Shown here: in pieces, positions 15,076 to 22,304 of the stretch
Position numbering within the stretch: position 1 is the stretch's first letter
Layout of the letters: the number at the start of each line of letters is the position of its first letter
NCBI GenBank assembly: GCA_900546105.1
Contig: URBP01000014.1
Span: 1 to 31,917 of the forward strand
From: an uncultured Collinsella sp.
GTDB lineage: Bacteria > Actinomycetota > Coriobacteriia > Coriobacteriales > Coriobacteriaceae
Length of the DNA: 31,917 bases
Reading direction: 5' to 3'
Made by a program: the position numbers and the translations under genes
The notes under the pieces: model-generated
What the model saw: only the letters and a program-made list of their open reading frames with translations
Told to the model about the DNA's origin: nothing
Databases searched by the model: none

Positions 15076-16587
15076 ATGGCTACGTTCTTTCCCGGTGAGT
15101 CCCACACGTTTTCGGAGTATCTGCTGGTCCCTGGTTACTCGTCCTCGCAGTGCATCCCCAACAACGTCTCTCTTAAGACGCCGCTGACCCGCTTTAAGCG
15201 CGGTGAGAAGCCGGCAATCACCCTGAACATCCCCATGGTTTCCGCCATCATGCAGTCCGTCTCGGGCGTCGACATGGGTGTCGCGCTCGCTACCGAGGGT
15301 GGCCTGTCCTTCATTTACGGTTCCCAGAGCGCCGAGTCCGAGGCCGCTATGGTCAAGGCCGTCAAGGATCACAAGGCCGGCTTCGTTCAGTCCGATTCCA
15401 CGCTGACCCCCGACATGACCATGGAGCAGGTCATTGAGCTCAAGGAGAAGACCGGCCACTCCACCATGCCGGTTACCGACGACGGCACTCCCAAGGGCAA
15501 GCTCCTGGGCATCGTCACTAGCCGTGACTATCGCCCCAGTCGCGATGACCACCAGACGAAGGTCTCCGAGTTCATGACCCCGCGTGAGCAGCTCATCGTG
15601 GGCGACAAGAACATCAGCCTCAAGGTTGCCAACGACGTCATCTGGGACAACAAGCTCAACGCTCTGCCTATCGTCGACGACAACGATCACCTTATGGGCA
15701 TCGTCTTCCGCAAGGACTACGACAGCCACAAGACCAACCCCAACGAGCTGCTCGATAACGACAAGCGTTACATGGTCGGCGCCGGTATCAACACCCGCGA
15801 CTATGCCGAGCGCGTGCCGCTGCTCATCGAGGCCGGCGCCGATGTCCTGTGCATCGACTCTTCCGAGGGCTTCAGCGAGTGGCAGAAGCGCACCATCGAG
15901 TGGATTCGCGCCAACTACGGTGAGGACGTCAAGGTCGGTGCCGGTAACGTCGTCGACGCCGAGGGCTTCCGCTTCCTGGCAGACTGCGGTGCCGACTTTA
16001 TCAAGGTCGGTATCGGCGGTGGCTCCATCTGCATCACCCGCGAGACCAAGGGTATCGGCCGTGGCCAGGCCACCGCGCTGATCGACGTCTGCCGCGCCCG
16101 TGACGAGTACTACGAGGAGACCGGCGTCTACGTGCCCGTGTGCTCCGACGGCGGCATCGTCTACGACTACCACATGACGCTCGCCCTTGCCATGGGTGCC
16201 GACTTTATGATGTTGGGCCGCTACTTCGCTCGCTTCGACGAGAGCCCGACCGAGCGCGTCAACGTCAACGGCCAGTACATGAAGGAGTACTGGGGCGAGG
16301 GTTCTGCGCGTGCCCGCAACTGGCAGCGCTATGACCTGGGCGGCGCTGCGAAGCTTAGCTTCGTCGAGGGTGTCGACTCCTACGTTCCCTACGCCGGTTC
16401 CCTCAAGGACGGCGTGGGCGGCACGCTCTACAAGGTCAAGTCCACGATGTGCAACTGCGGTGCCCTCTCGATCCCCGAGCTCCAGGAAAAGGCACGCTTG
16501 ACCCTGGTGAGCTCCACCTCCATCGTCGAAGGCGGCGCCCACGACGTAGTCGTGAAGGATTCCCAGCAGTCTGTGTCTTATCGATAG
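15076..16587 (+). CDS. guaB: Inosine-5'-monophosphate dehydrogenase, Tritrichomonas-like type
   Basis: 503 residues, start set by AAAGGAG (15066-15072). It oxidises IMP to XMP with NAD+, the committed step of GMP synthesis. The (beta/alpha)8 barrel is interrupted by two CBS domains (~residues 100-225). The catalytic loop is GIGGGSICITRE with C319, followed by the distal flap YWGEGSARARNWQRYDLGG with the Arg-Tyr dyad R418-Y419. The C-terminal KSTMCNCGALSIPELQ and SIVEGGAHDVVVKD also match. Length and the numbering of C319 and R418-Y419 are the same as I remember for the Tritrichomonas foetus enzyme, unlike the typical ~485-residue bacterial GuaB. It stands alone, with its own promoter and terminator. 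Confidence 0.95.
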   Translation: MATFFPGESHTFSEYLLVPGYSSSQCIPNNVSLKTPLTRFKRGEKPAITLNIPMVSAIMQSVSGVDMGVALATEGGLSFIYGSQSAESEAAMVKAVKDHKAGFVQSDSTLTPDMTMEQVIELKEKTGHSTMPVTDDGTPKGKLLGIVTSRDYRPSRDDHQTKVSEFMTPREQLIVGDKNISLKVANDVIWDNKLNALPIVDDNDHLMGIVFRKDYDSHKTNPNELLDNDKRYMVGAGINTRDYAERVPLLIEAGADVLCIDSSEGFSEWQKRTIEWIRANYGEDVKVGAGNVVDAEGFRFLADCGADFIKVGIGGGSICITRETKGIGRGQATALIDVCRARDEYYEETGVYVPVCSDGGIVYDYHMTLALAMGADFMMLGRYFARFDESPTERVNVNGQYMKEYWGEGSARARNWQRYDLGGAAKLSFVEGVDSYVPYAGSLKDGVGGTLYKVKSTMCNCGALSIPELQEKARLTLVSSTSIVEGGAHDVVVKDSQQSVSYR

Positions 16588-16635
16588 GATAAGAGCTGCA
16601 CATAAAGGTTGAGTTCCAACCACGTTATTTAGATA

Positions 16636-16679
16636 AAGCGAGATGCCTGCAAGTCGCAGGCATCTCGCTTGTCGTATTT
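16636..16679 (+). terminator. guaB terminator
   Basis: A perfect 15-bp stem (16636-16650 with 16656-16670) around a 5-nt loop AAGTC, followed by the weak T-rich tail TTGTCGTATTT. It lies 48 nt after the guaB stop. Confidence 0.8.
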
Positions 16680-16687
16680 GCTATCAT
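16679..16687 (+). promoter_or_regulatory. Candidate extended -10 promoter of leuS
   Basis: TGCTATCAT fits the extended -10 pattern TGnTATAAT with one mismatch. No -35 is convincing because the guaB terminator occupies that place. Transcription would start near 16694, at the left foot of the large leader structure. Confidence 0.4.
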
Positions 16688-16704
16688 CAGTCAAGTTAAC
16701 CTTA

Positions 16705-16823
16705 GGGTCGGTCGGCTTAGCTTTGTTTGCTACAAGTTCCGCACGCAAAGAAGAGCACTTAATGTGCTCTTCGTCTTGCGCAGGACTGTCCGCAGTAGCG
16801 AATAAAGCTAAGCCGACCGACCC
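16705..16823 (+). promoter_or_regulatory. leuS: Large structured leader (or MITE-like element) upstream of leuS
   Basis: A perfect 20-bp inverted repeat (16705-16724 with 16804-16823) closes the structure and extends inward by six more pairs including G-U (16725-16730 with 16798-16803). Inside is a terminator-like hairpin: GAAGAGCAC (16750-16758), loop TTAAT, GTGCTCTTC (16764-16772), reinforced by CGCAA/TTGCG. The Shine-Dalgarno AAAGGAG lies ~12 nt past the right arm. A T-box would be the usual leuS control element in Gram-positives, but no AGGGTGGNACCGCG-type sequence is seen. Confidence 0.65.
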
Positions 16824-16846
16824 CAGCTAAGATTAAAGGAGCTGAT

Positions 16847-19423
16847 ATGTGCGATTGCACAGATCATAAGGACGAGATTCCTGCCTACGACGCACAGGCC
16901 ATTGAGTCCAAGTGGATGAAGGCCTGGGAGGACTCCAACCTCTTTGCCGTCGACACCGACGACAGCAAGCCCAAGAAGTACGTGCTCGAGATGTTCCCGT
17001 ATCCGTCGGGCGACCTGCACATGGGCCACGCGCGCAACTACACCATCGGCGATGCCATGGCCCGTCAGGCCCGTATGCGCGGCTACGACGTGCTTCACCC
17101 CATCGGCTTCGATGCCTTTGGCCTGCCGGCCGAGAACGCCGCCATCAAGCACAACACGCAGGCTGCCGCCTGGACGTATAAGAACATGGACCAGGCGCTC
17201 GCCACGATGAAGCGCATGGGCTTCTCCTACGATCTGGATCGCATGGTCAAGACCTGTAGCCCCGACTACTACCGCTGGGGTCAGTGGATCTTTGAGAAGC
17301 TGTGGGAAAAGGGTCTGGTCTACCGCAAGAAGAACCCTGTCAACTGGTGCCCCACCTGCAAGACTGTTCTGGCTAACGAGCAGGTCACCGAGGGTAAGTG
17401 CTGGCGCTGCGGCACCGAGCCCGAGAAGCGCGACCTCGAGCAGTGGTACTTCAAGATCACCGAGTACTCCCAGGAGCTGCTCGACGACCTGGAGAAGCTC
17501 CCCGGCTGGCCCGAGCGCGTCAAGCAGATGCAGGCCAACTGGATCGGTCGCTCCGAGGGCGCCGAGGTCGACTTTACCCTGTGCGACCAGGATGGCGAGC
17601 CCATCGAAGGCGACGAGGGCAAGATCACCGTCTTCACCACGCGTGCCGACACCCTCTTCGGCGTCTCCTTCTTTGTTCTGGCTCCCGAGTACGCCGGCCT
17701 GCATGAGCTCGTCGAGGGCACAGAGTACGAGGAGGCCGTCACCAAGATCGTCGAGGACTCCAAGCATATCTCTGCCGTCGAGCGTGCCCAGGGCACCCTC
17801 GAGAAGCACGGTGCCTTCACGGGCCGCTATGTGGTAAACCCCGTCAACGGCGAGAAGGTCCCCGTGTGGGTTGCCGATTATGTCGTTGCCGACTACGGTA
17901 CCGGTGCCGTCATGGCCGTTCCCTGCGGCGACCAGCGCGACTTTGAGTTCGCCCGCAAGTACGACCTGCCGATCGTGCCGATCATCCTGGACGATGACGA
18001 CCGCGCAGCCGTCGAGGCTAACGGCGAGACCATCGATACCTTCCATGCCGAGACCGTCGATTGGGATTGCGCCCACGCTGCCGAGGGCACGCTCGTCCAG
18101 TCCGGCAAGTACACCGGCATGCGCGGCGGCAAGCACTCCGAGGGCGAGGCTGCGATCGTGGCCGACCTCGAGGCCATGGGCTGCGGTCGTCGCAAGGTCG
18201 AGTTCCGTCTGCGCGATTGGCTCATTTCCCGTCAGCGCTATTGGGGCAACCCCATCCCGGCCATCCACTGCGAGCACTGCGGCATCGTCCCCGTACCCGA
18301 GGACCAGCTGCCGGTGACGCTGCCCGAGAACCTGGACCTGGGCGCCGGCGAGACCCTCGCCGAGTGCAAGGAGTTCTACGAGACCACCTGCCCGGTCTGC
18401 GGCCGCCCGGCCAAGCGCGAGACCGATACCATGGACACCTTCACCTGCTCCAGTTGGTATTACCTGCGCTATACCGACCCGCACAACACCGAGCTGCCTT
18501 TCTCCCGCGAGGCCGCCGACCGTTGGATGCCCGTCGATAACTACATCGGCGGCATCGAGCATGCCATTCTGCACCTGCTCTACAGCCGCTTCTTTACCAA
18601 GGCACTGCGCGACCTGGGCCTGCTGAGTGTGGACGAGCCCTTCACCAACCTGCTGTGCCAGGGCATGGTCAAGGACGAGAACGGCGACACCATGTCCAAG
18701 TCCAAGGGCAACGTCGTGCCCCCGAGTTCGGTCATCGAGCCCTACGGCGCCGATACCATGCGTCTGGCGATCCTGTTTATCGCCCCGCCCGAGAAGGACT
18801 TCGACTGGGATCCCAAGGCCGTCGAGGGCGCCAACCGCTTTATCAAGCGCGCCTGGCGTATCGTGTGGCAGCTCGTCCAGTCCGGCGATGCCAACGTGGC
18901 CTTCGACAAGTCCGTGCTCGACGAGACTGCGATGAAGCTCTACCGCGAGCGTCACCGCACCATTGCCAAGTGCACCGAGGACTTCGATCGCGGCCAGTTC
19001 AACACCGCGATCTCGGCCGTCATGGAGCTTGTCAACGCGGCGAGCGCCTACCTCAACGCCACCGAGGGCACTGACCGCGACAAGGCCCTGTGCTACGGCG
19101 TGGCCAAGGACATCGTGAGCGTCCTGGCGCCCATCTGCCCGTTCTGGGCCGATGAGCTATGGCACGAGGCGCTCGGCTGCGAGGGCAACGCCTACACCGC
19201 CGCCTGGCCCGAGTTCGACCTGGCCGAGTCCATCGAGGACACGGTGCAGATCGTCGTCCAGGTGCTCGGCAAGGTCCGTGGCCGCATCGACGTGGCTCGC
19301 GATGCCTCCAACGAGGAAATGCAGGCTGCCGCCGAGGCCGCTGTCGCTAAGTGGACCGAGGGCAAGATGGTCGTCAAGGCCATCTGCGTGCCCGGCAAGC
19401 TTGTCAACCTGGTGGTTAAGTAA
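16847..19423 (+). CDS. leuS: Leucyl-tRNA synthetase
   Basis: 858 residues, a normal length for bacterial LeuRS. It charges tRNA-Leu with leucine in the cytoplasm. The class I signature HMGH is at 58-61 and the KMSKS loop reads TMSKS (615-619). The CP1 editing domain (~220-420) keeps the threonine-rich TRADTLFG motif and the editing Asp (D362), but the usual AHD/GHD before it reads CGD (C360-G361-D362), so the neighbouring His is missing. Zn-binding cysteine pairs (CPTC, CWRC; CEHC, CPVC) are present. AAAGGAG precedes the ATG at 16847. The gene is monocistronic, followed by a terminator. Confidence 0.97.
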   Translation: MCDCTDHKDEIPAYDAQAIESKWMKAWEDSNLFAVDTDDSKPKKYVLEMFPYPSGDLHMGHARNYTIGDAMARQARMRGYDVLHPIGFDAFGLPAENAAIKHNTQAAAWTYKNMDQALATMKRMGFSYDLDRMVKTCSPDYYRWGQWIFEKLWEKGLVYRKKNPVNWCPTCKTVLANEQVTEGKCWRCGTEPEKRDLEQWYFKITEYSQELLDDLEKLPGWPERVKQMQANWIGRSEGAEVDFTLCDQDGEPIEGDEGKITVFTTRADTLFGVSFFVLAPEYAGLHELVEGTEYEEAVTKIVEDSKHISAVERAQGTLEKHGAFTGRYVVNPVNGEKVPVWVADYVVADYGTGAVMAVPCGDQRDFEFARKYDLPIVPIILDDDDRAAVEANGETIDTFHAETVDWDCAHAAEGTLVQSGKYTGMRGGKHSEGEAAIVADLEAMGCGRRKVEFRLRDWLISRQRYWGNPIPAIHCEHCGIVPVPEDQLPVTLPENLDLGAGETLAECKEFYETTCPVCGRPAKRETDTMDTFTCSSWYYLRYTDPHNTELPFSREAADRWMPVDNYIGGIEHAILHLLYSRFFTKALRDLGLLSVDEPFTNLLCQGMVKDENGDTMSKSKGNVVPPSSVIEPYGADTMRLAILFIAPPEKDFDWDPKAVEGANRFIKRAWRIVWQLVQSGDANVAFDKSVLDETAMKLYRERHRTIAKCTEDFDRGQFNTAISAVMELVNAASAYLNATEGTDRDKALCYGVAKDIVSVLAPICPFWADELWHEALGCEGNAYTAAWPEFDLAESIEDTVQIVVQVLGKVRGRIDVARDASNEEMQAAAEAAVAKWTEGKMVVKAICVPGKLVNLVVK

Positions 19424-19452
19424 ACGCCGCGCGCATTGTTGACGTGTTAAAG

Positions 19453-19487
19453 ACGAGGGGCGATCCGATTGGGTCGTCCCTCGTTTT
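19453..19487. terminator. Bidirectional terminator between leuS and the lipoprotein gene
   Basis: ACGAGGGGCGA (19453-19463) pairs with TCGTCCCTCGT (19474-19484) with one G-U, then TTTT. The reverse strand has a shorter T-rich tail. It separates convergent genes. Confidence 0.8.
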
Positions 19488-19527
19488 GCGTTATATGCCC
19501 TGCTTGGCTTGTGCCGAGCGTCACCCT

Positions 19528-20100
19528 CTACGGAATGTGTACCAAGTCCCTAAAGTAGACGTTGCCGGTTTGCTCCTCGAACATCCAGATATTAAGGTAG
19601 ATGTCGTTGAGGTCGTTGTTCACGTCAAAGTCCGGATCGTCGAAGGTGCCTACAAAGGTGAGCATCGCGGTCGTTTCTTCGCCCGCGGCGACAGGCTGGC
19701 GCATGCGCACGTCGCGGACGACACCGTTGACGTAGGCATAAGCATCGACATCGCCAAACATCATGTCGACATCGGTGTTGTTTGTCACCGCAAAGACCAG
19801 CACGGCATCGCCGTAGCCGTCGGTGTCCTTGCCCACGCAGGTAACATGGACGTTCTCGTCTGCCTCAAGGTCGATGGGGAACTGTTCTTGGGGGTCGGGA
19901 CCCAGTCCCTGGGGATCGACGATGTCTTCGTTAATTTTGTCGAAGCTCTCCGATGGCGTCGTTTTCTCGATGGCTTTGCTGCTGCCAGGATTCGGTTCGC
20001 ATGTTCCGGTTTTGCCATTCGTGTTGCCGCAGCCCACGAGGGCTAAAGAGCACGTTGCGATGGCGAGCGCAGTTATGCAGGGGGTGCCTAGACGTTTCAT
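19528..20100 (-). CDS. Lipoprotein of unknown function
   Basis: 190 residues with a clean start (AAGGAGG at 20106-20112 on the complementary strand, 5 nt from the ATG). The signal peptide ends in the lipobox ALVGC (C24). A Ser/Thr/Pro/Glu-rich linker (~25-60) precedes an immunoglobulin-like beta domain: VLVFAVTNNTDVDMMFGDVDAYAYVNG...AAGEETTAMLTF resembles DUF5067/DUF4352-type extracellular domains that accompany Gram-positive lipoproteins. No catalytic residues are apparent. It is monocistronic and convergent with leuS. Confidence 0.8.
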   Translation of the reverse strand: MKRLGTPCITALAIATCSLALVGCGNTNGKTGTCEPNPGSSKAIEKTTPSESFDKINEDIVDPQGLGPDPQEQFPIDLEADENVHVTCVGKDTDGYGDAVLVFAVTNNTDVDMMFGDVDAYAYVNGVVRDVRMRQPVAAGEETTAMLTFVGTFDDPDFDVNNDLNDIYLNIWMFEEQTGNVYFRDLVHIP

Positions 20101-20112
20101 GTGTGCCTCCTT

Positions 20113-20362
20113 GCCGTAGAGGATTTGGAAAGGTTCGTCGTTGCGCGACTTGCTGGCTGGCTTGTTGCAGAATGCCCCTTAGCGTAAGTCTGATCGATAG
20201 GGGCTCGGGGAGGAATGCCCTTGGGGTCCGAACGGGCCTGTGGAATGGGACGCATGGCCCGTTTTGGGGCTGTTGAGGGTGCGCCGCATGGGGTTCCTCG
20301 ACCAATTGTCCTATTCTTGTGGAGAAGCTGTGCGCACGCTGACCTGCAGATTCGTACTGTGC
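20113..20362. other. Intergenic stretch between the lipoprotein gene and the rimP promoter
   Basis: No gene or RNA gene is recognised here. The only structure seen is an 8-bp hairpin AACGGGCC/GGCCCGTT (20231-20238 with 20256-20263) with a 17-nt loop followed by GTTTTGG, of uncertain meaning. An open frame that runs through it into rimP has no ribosome binding site. Confidence 0.5.
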
Positions 20363-20391
20363 TTGCACGTTTCCGCAGCTATTGGTATAGT
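20363..20391 (+). promoter_or_regulatory. Promoter of the rimP-nusA-infB operon
   Basis: TTGCAC (20363-20368), a 17-nt spacer, and TATAGT (20386-20391) preceded by TGG, that is, an extended -10. This is the best promoter in the window. Transcription should start near 20398. Confidence 0.75.
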
Positions 20392-20416
20392 TTGCTTGCA
20401 AATGAAGTTGTAATTG

Positions 20417-20449
20417 AAAGAAGTGGGGTTTCGGCCCCGCTTCTTTTTT
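20417..20449 (+). terminator. Intrinsic terminator inside the rimP leader (attenuator candidate)
   Basis: AAAGAAGTGGGG (20417-20428) pairs with CCCCGCTTCTTT (20435-20446) around TTTCGG, with a run of six T ending at 20449. It lies ~20 nt after the predicted transcript start and 20 nt before the rimP ATG, so transcripts must read through it to express the operon. Confidence 0.8.
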
Positions 20450-20469
20450 GTATGGATGGAGGTGCCGCA

Positions 20470-20964
20470 ATGGTCAAGACCAAGACCGAGCAGGCGATCA
20501 TCGACGCGCTCGAGGCCGTTGCTCCCCAGCACGATGTCGACATCGTCGACGTTGAGCTCGTGGGTGCCACCAAGGCCCCCTGCGTGCGTGTGCGTATCGA
20601 GGGTGCCGAGGGTCAGAGCCTGTCGCTCAATGACGTCACGGCCAACACCAAGTGGGTCGGCGATGTGATTGAGGAGCTCGACCCCATCTCTTCGAGCTAT
20701 ACGCTCGAGGTGTCGAGCCCGGGTATGGCGCGCCCGCTGCGCCGCCCGAGTGACTTTGCCCGCTTTGCGGGCGAGAACTGCGAGCTCACCTCCACCGCCA
20801 CCGAGGGCCGTCGCAAGTACGCCGGCAAGATTGCCGCCGCCACCGAGACGAACGTGACCCTTGAGCTCGAGGACGGCGAGTCTGTTACCCTCGATTTCTC
20901 TGATGTTAAAAAGTGCAAGTTGAAGCCCACCTATGACTTCAAGCCCGCGAAGGAAGGAAAGTAA
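20470..20964 (+). CDS. rimP: Ribosome maturation factor RimP
   Basis: 164 residues from the ATG at 20470, preceded by GGATGGAGG; the longer frame upstream crosses the promoter and terminator. RimP assists 30S subunit assembly. The N-terminal alpha/beta domain ends in LEVSSPGMARPLRRPSDFARFAGE, the family signature (SSPG..RPL), followed by the Sm-like beta barrel (~90-150). It is the first gene of the classic rimP-nusA-infB cluster, one nucleotide from nusA. Confidence 0.93.
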   Translation: MVKTKTEQAIIDALEAVAPQHDVDIVDVELVGATKAPCVRVRIEGAEGQSLSLNDVTANTKWVGDVIEELDPISSSYTLEVSSPGMARPLRRPSDFARFAGENCELTSTATEGRRKYAGKIAAATETNVTLELEDGESVTLDFSDVKKCKLKPTYDFKPAKEGK

Positions 20965-20965
20965 G

Positions 20966-22213
20966 ATGGCAGCATCCGACATGATGTCCGCCCTGATGGA
21001 GCTTTGCCAGGAGAAGCACATCGACCAGCTCTACCTGATCGACCGCCTGGAGCAGTCGCTCGCCAAGAGCTATGCCGAGATCCTGCATCTTGAGTGGGGC
21101 GCCAAGGTGACCATCGACCGCACCACCGGCAAGATCTACGTCTACCGTCTGGAGCCGATCGACGATTCCATGGACGAGGAGGGCAACTTCACCGAGTTCG
21201 AGGAGATCGACGTCACTCCCAAGAACACGAGCCGCATCGCCGCCCAGCACGCCAAGGCCGAGATCAACGCCATCGTGCGCAACTCCGCCCGCGAGCAGAT
21301 CTACGAGGAGTTCTCCGGCCGCATCGGTGACCTCATCAGCGGTACCGTGCTGCAGTCCACGCCCGACTTCACGATCGTCAAGATCCGCGAGGGCGTCGAG
21401 GCCGAGCTGCCGCACTTCGATCAGCGTCGTTACGAGAACGAGCGCAACGAGCGTCCGATGGGCGAGCGCTATCTGCACAACCAGCACATCAAGGCCGTGA
21501 TCATCGACGTTCGCGACCCCAACTCCAACCTGCAGCCGGTTCGTGGCGAGCACAGCCGTCCGCCGATTGTCATCTCCCGTACCCACCCCGAGCTCATGCG
21601 TCGTCTGTTTGAGCAGGAGGTGCCCGAGATCTATGAGGGCACCGTCCAGATCAAGTCGATCGCCCGCGAGCCCGGCCAGCGCTCCAAGGTCGCCGTCCAC
21701 TCGCTCGACGACCGTCTGGATCCCGTGGGCGCCTGCGTCGGCCCCAAGGGCAGCCGTGTTCGCGCTGTCGTGGGGGAGCTCCGCGGCGAGCGCGTCGACG
21801 TCATCCTGTGGGATGCCGATCCTGCCGTCTACGTTGCCAACGCCCTGTCGCCCGCTAAGGTCACCCGCGTCCTTATCGACGAGGAGAAGGCCTACGCCGG
21901 CGTCATCGTTCCCGACGACCAGCTGTCCCTCGCCATCGGCAAGGAGGGCCAGAACGCCCGCCTCGCCGCGCGCCTGACCGGCTGGCACATCGACATCAAG
22001 TCCGAGACGCTTGCCGCCGACATCCTCAAGAACGTTCCCGTTCACGAGGAGCCCGCCGCCGACCTGATCGGTGACGAGGAGGACGAGGACGTCCGTCGCT
22101 GCGAGTACGTGTCCGAGGACGGCGTCCAGTGCCGCAACCAGGCCCGTCCCGGCTCCCGTTTCTGCGGTGTCCACGACACCGACGCCTTCGATGATGCGGA
22201 GGACCTGATCTAG
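20966..22213 (+). CDS. nusA: Transcription factor NusA with a zinc-knuckle-like C-terminal tail
   Basis: 415 residues from the ATG at 20966. It has the N-terminal RNA-polymerase-binding domain (~1-130), S1 domain (~135-205), and KH1/KH2 domains with GxxG-type loops (GPKGSR; GKEGQNARLAARLTGW). The acidic end then carries C379-x9-C389-x10-C400-x2-H403 (CEYVSEDGVQC...GSRFCGVH), a likely zinc-binding motif not part of standard NusA. NusA controls pausing, termination and antitermination and commonly acts on its own operon's leader. ylxR, often located between nusA and infB, is absent. Confidence 0.96.
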   Translation: MAASDMMSALMELCQEKHIDQLYLIDRLEQSLAKSYAEILHLEWGAKVTIDRTTGKIYVYRLEPIDDSMDEEGNFTEFEEIDVTPKNTSRIAAQHAKAEINAIVRNSAREQIYEEFSGRIGDLISGTVLQSTPDFTIVKIREGVEAELPHFDQRRYENERNERPMGERYLHNQHIKAVIIDVRDPNSNLQPVRGEHSRPPIVISRTHPELMRRLFEQEVPEIYEGTVQIKSIAREPGQRSKVAVHSLDDRLDPVGACVGPKGSRVRAVVGELRGERVDVILWDADPAVYVANALSPAKVTRVLIDEEKAYAGVIVPDDQLSLAIGKEGQNARLAARLTGWHIDIKSETLAADILKNVPVHEEPAADLIGDEEDEDVRRCEYVSEDGVQCRNQARPGSRFCGVHDTDAFDDAEDLI

Positions 22214-22221
22214 CGCGCGGT

Positions 22222-22283
22222 CGCGCCGGGCGGGTCCCGGCGCGTCTCCCACGCTCGTTCAGTCTCTAGGCACCCAAGGTGCC
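22222..22283 (+). promoter_or_regulatory. Two hairpins in the nusA-infB gap
   Basis: A perfect 9-bp GC-only stem, CGCGCCGGG/CCCGGCGCG (22222-22230 with 22236-22244), is followed by GGCACC-CAA-GGTGCC (22269-22283), which ends about ten bases before the infB ribosome-binding region. No T-run follows the first, so it is more likely an RNA processing/stability element than a terminator. Confidence 0.5.
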
Positions 22284-22304
22284 AGAAAGGGTAGGTGAAG
22301 TCAT

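Noticed and set aside
14977..16623. Minus-strand open frame of 548 codons opposite guaB
   Set aside because: Antisense artefact of codon bias; the Val/Asp/Gly/Leu-rich repeats mirror the guaB codons.
16697..16846. T-box riboswitch upstream of leuS
   Set aside because: The leader is structured, but no T-box sequence (AGGGTGGNACCGCG-like) or specifier loop could be identified.
16808..18955. Minus-strand open frame of 715 codons opposite leuS
   Set aside because: Same antisense effect; leuS is certain on the plus strand.
20215..20469. N-terminal extension of RimP
   Set aside because: The stretch contains the promoter and the intrinsic terminator; the ATG at 20470 has the proper ribosome binding site and gives the family length.
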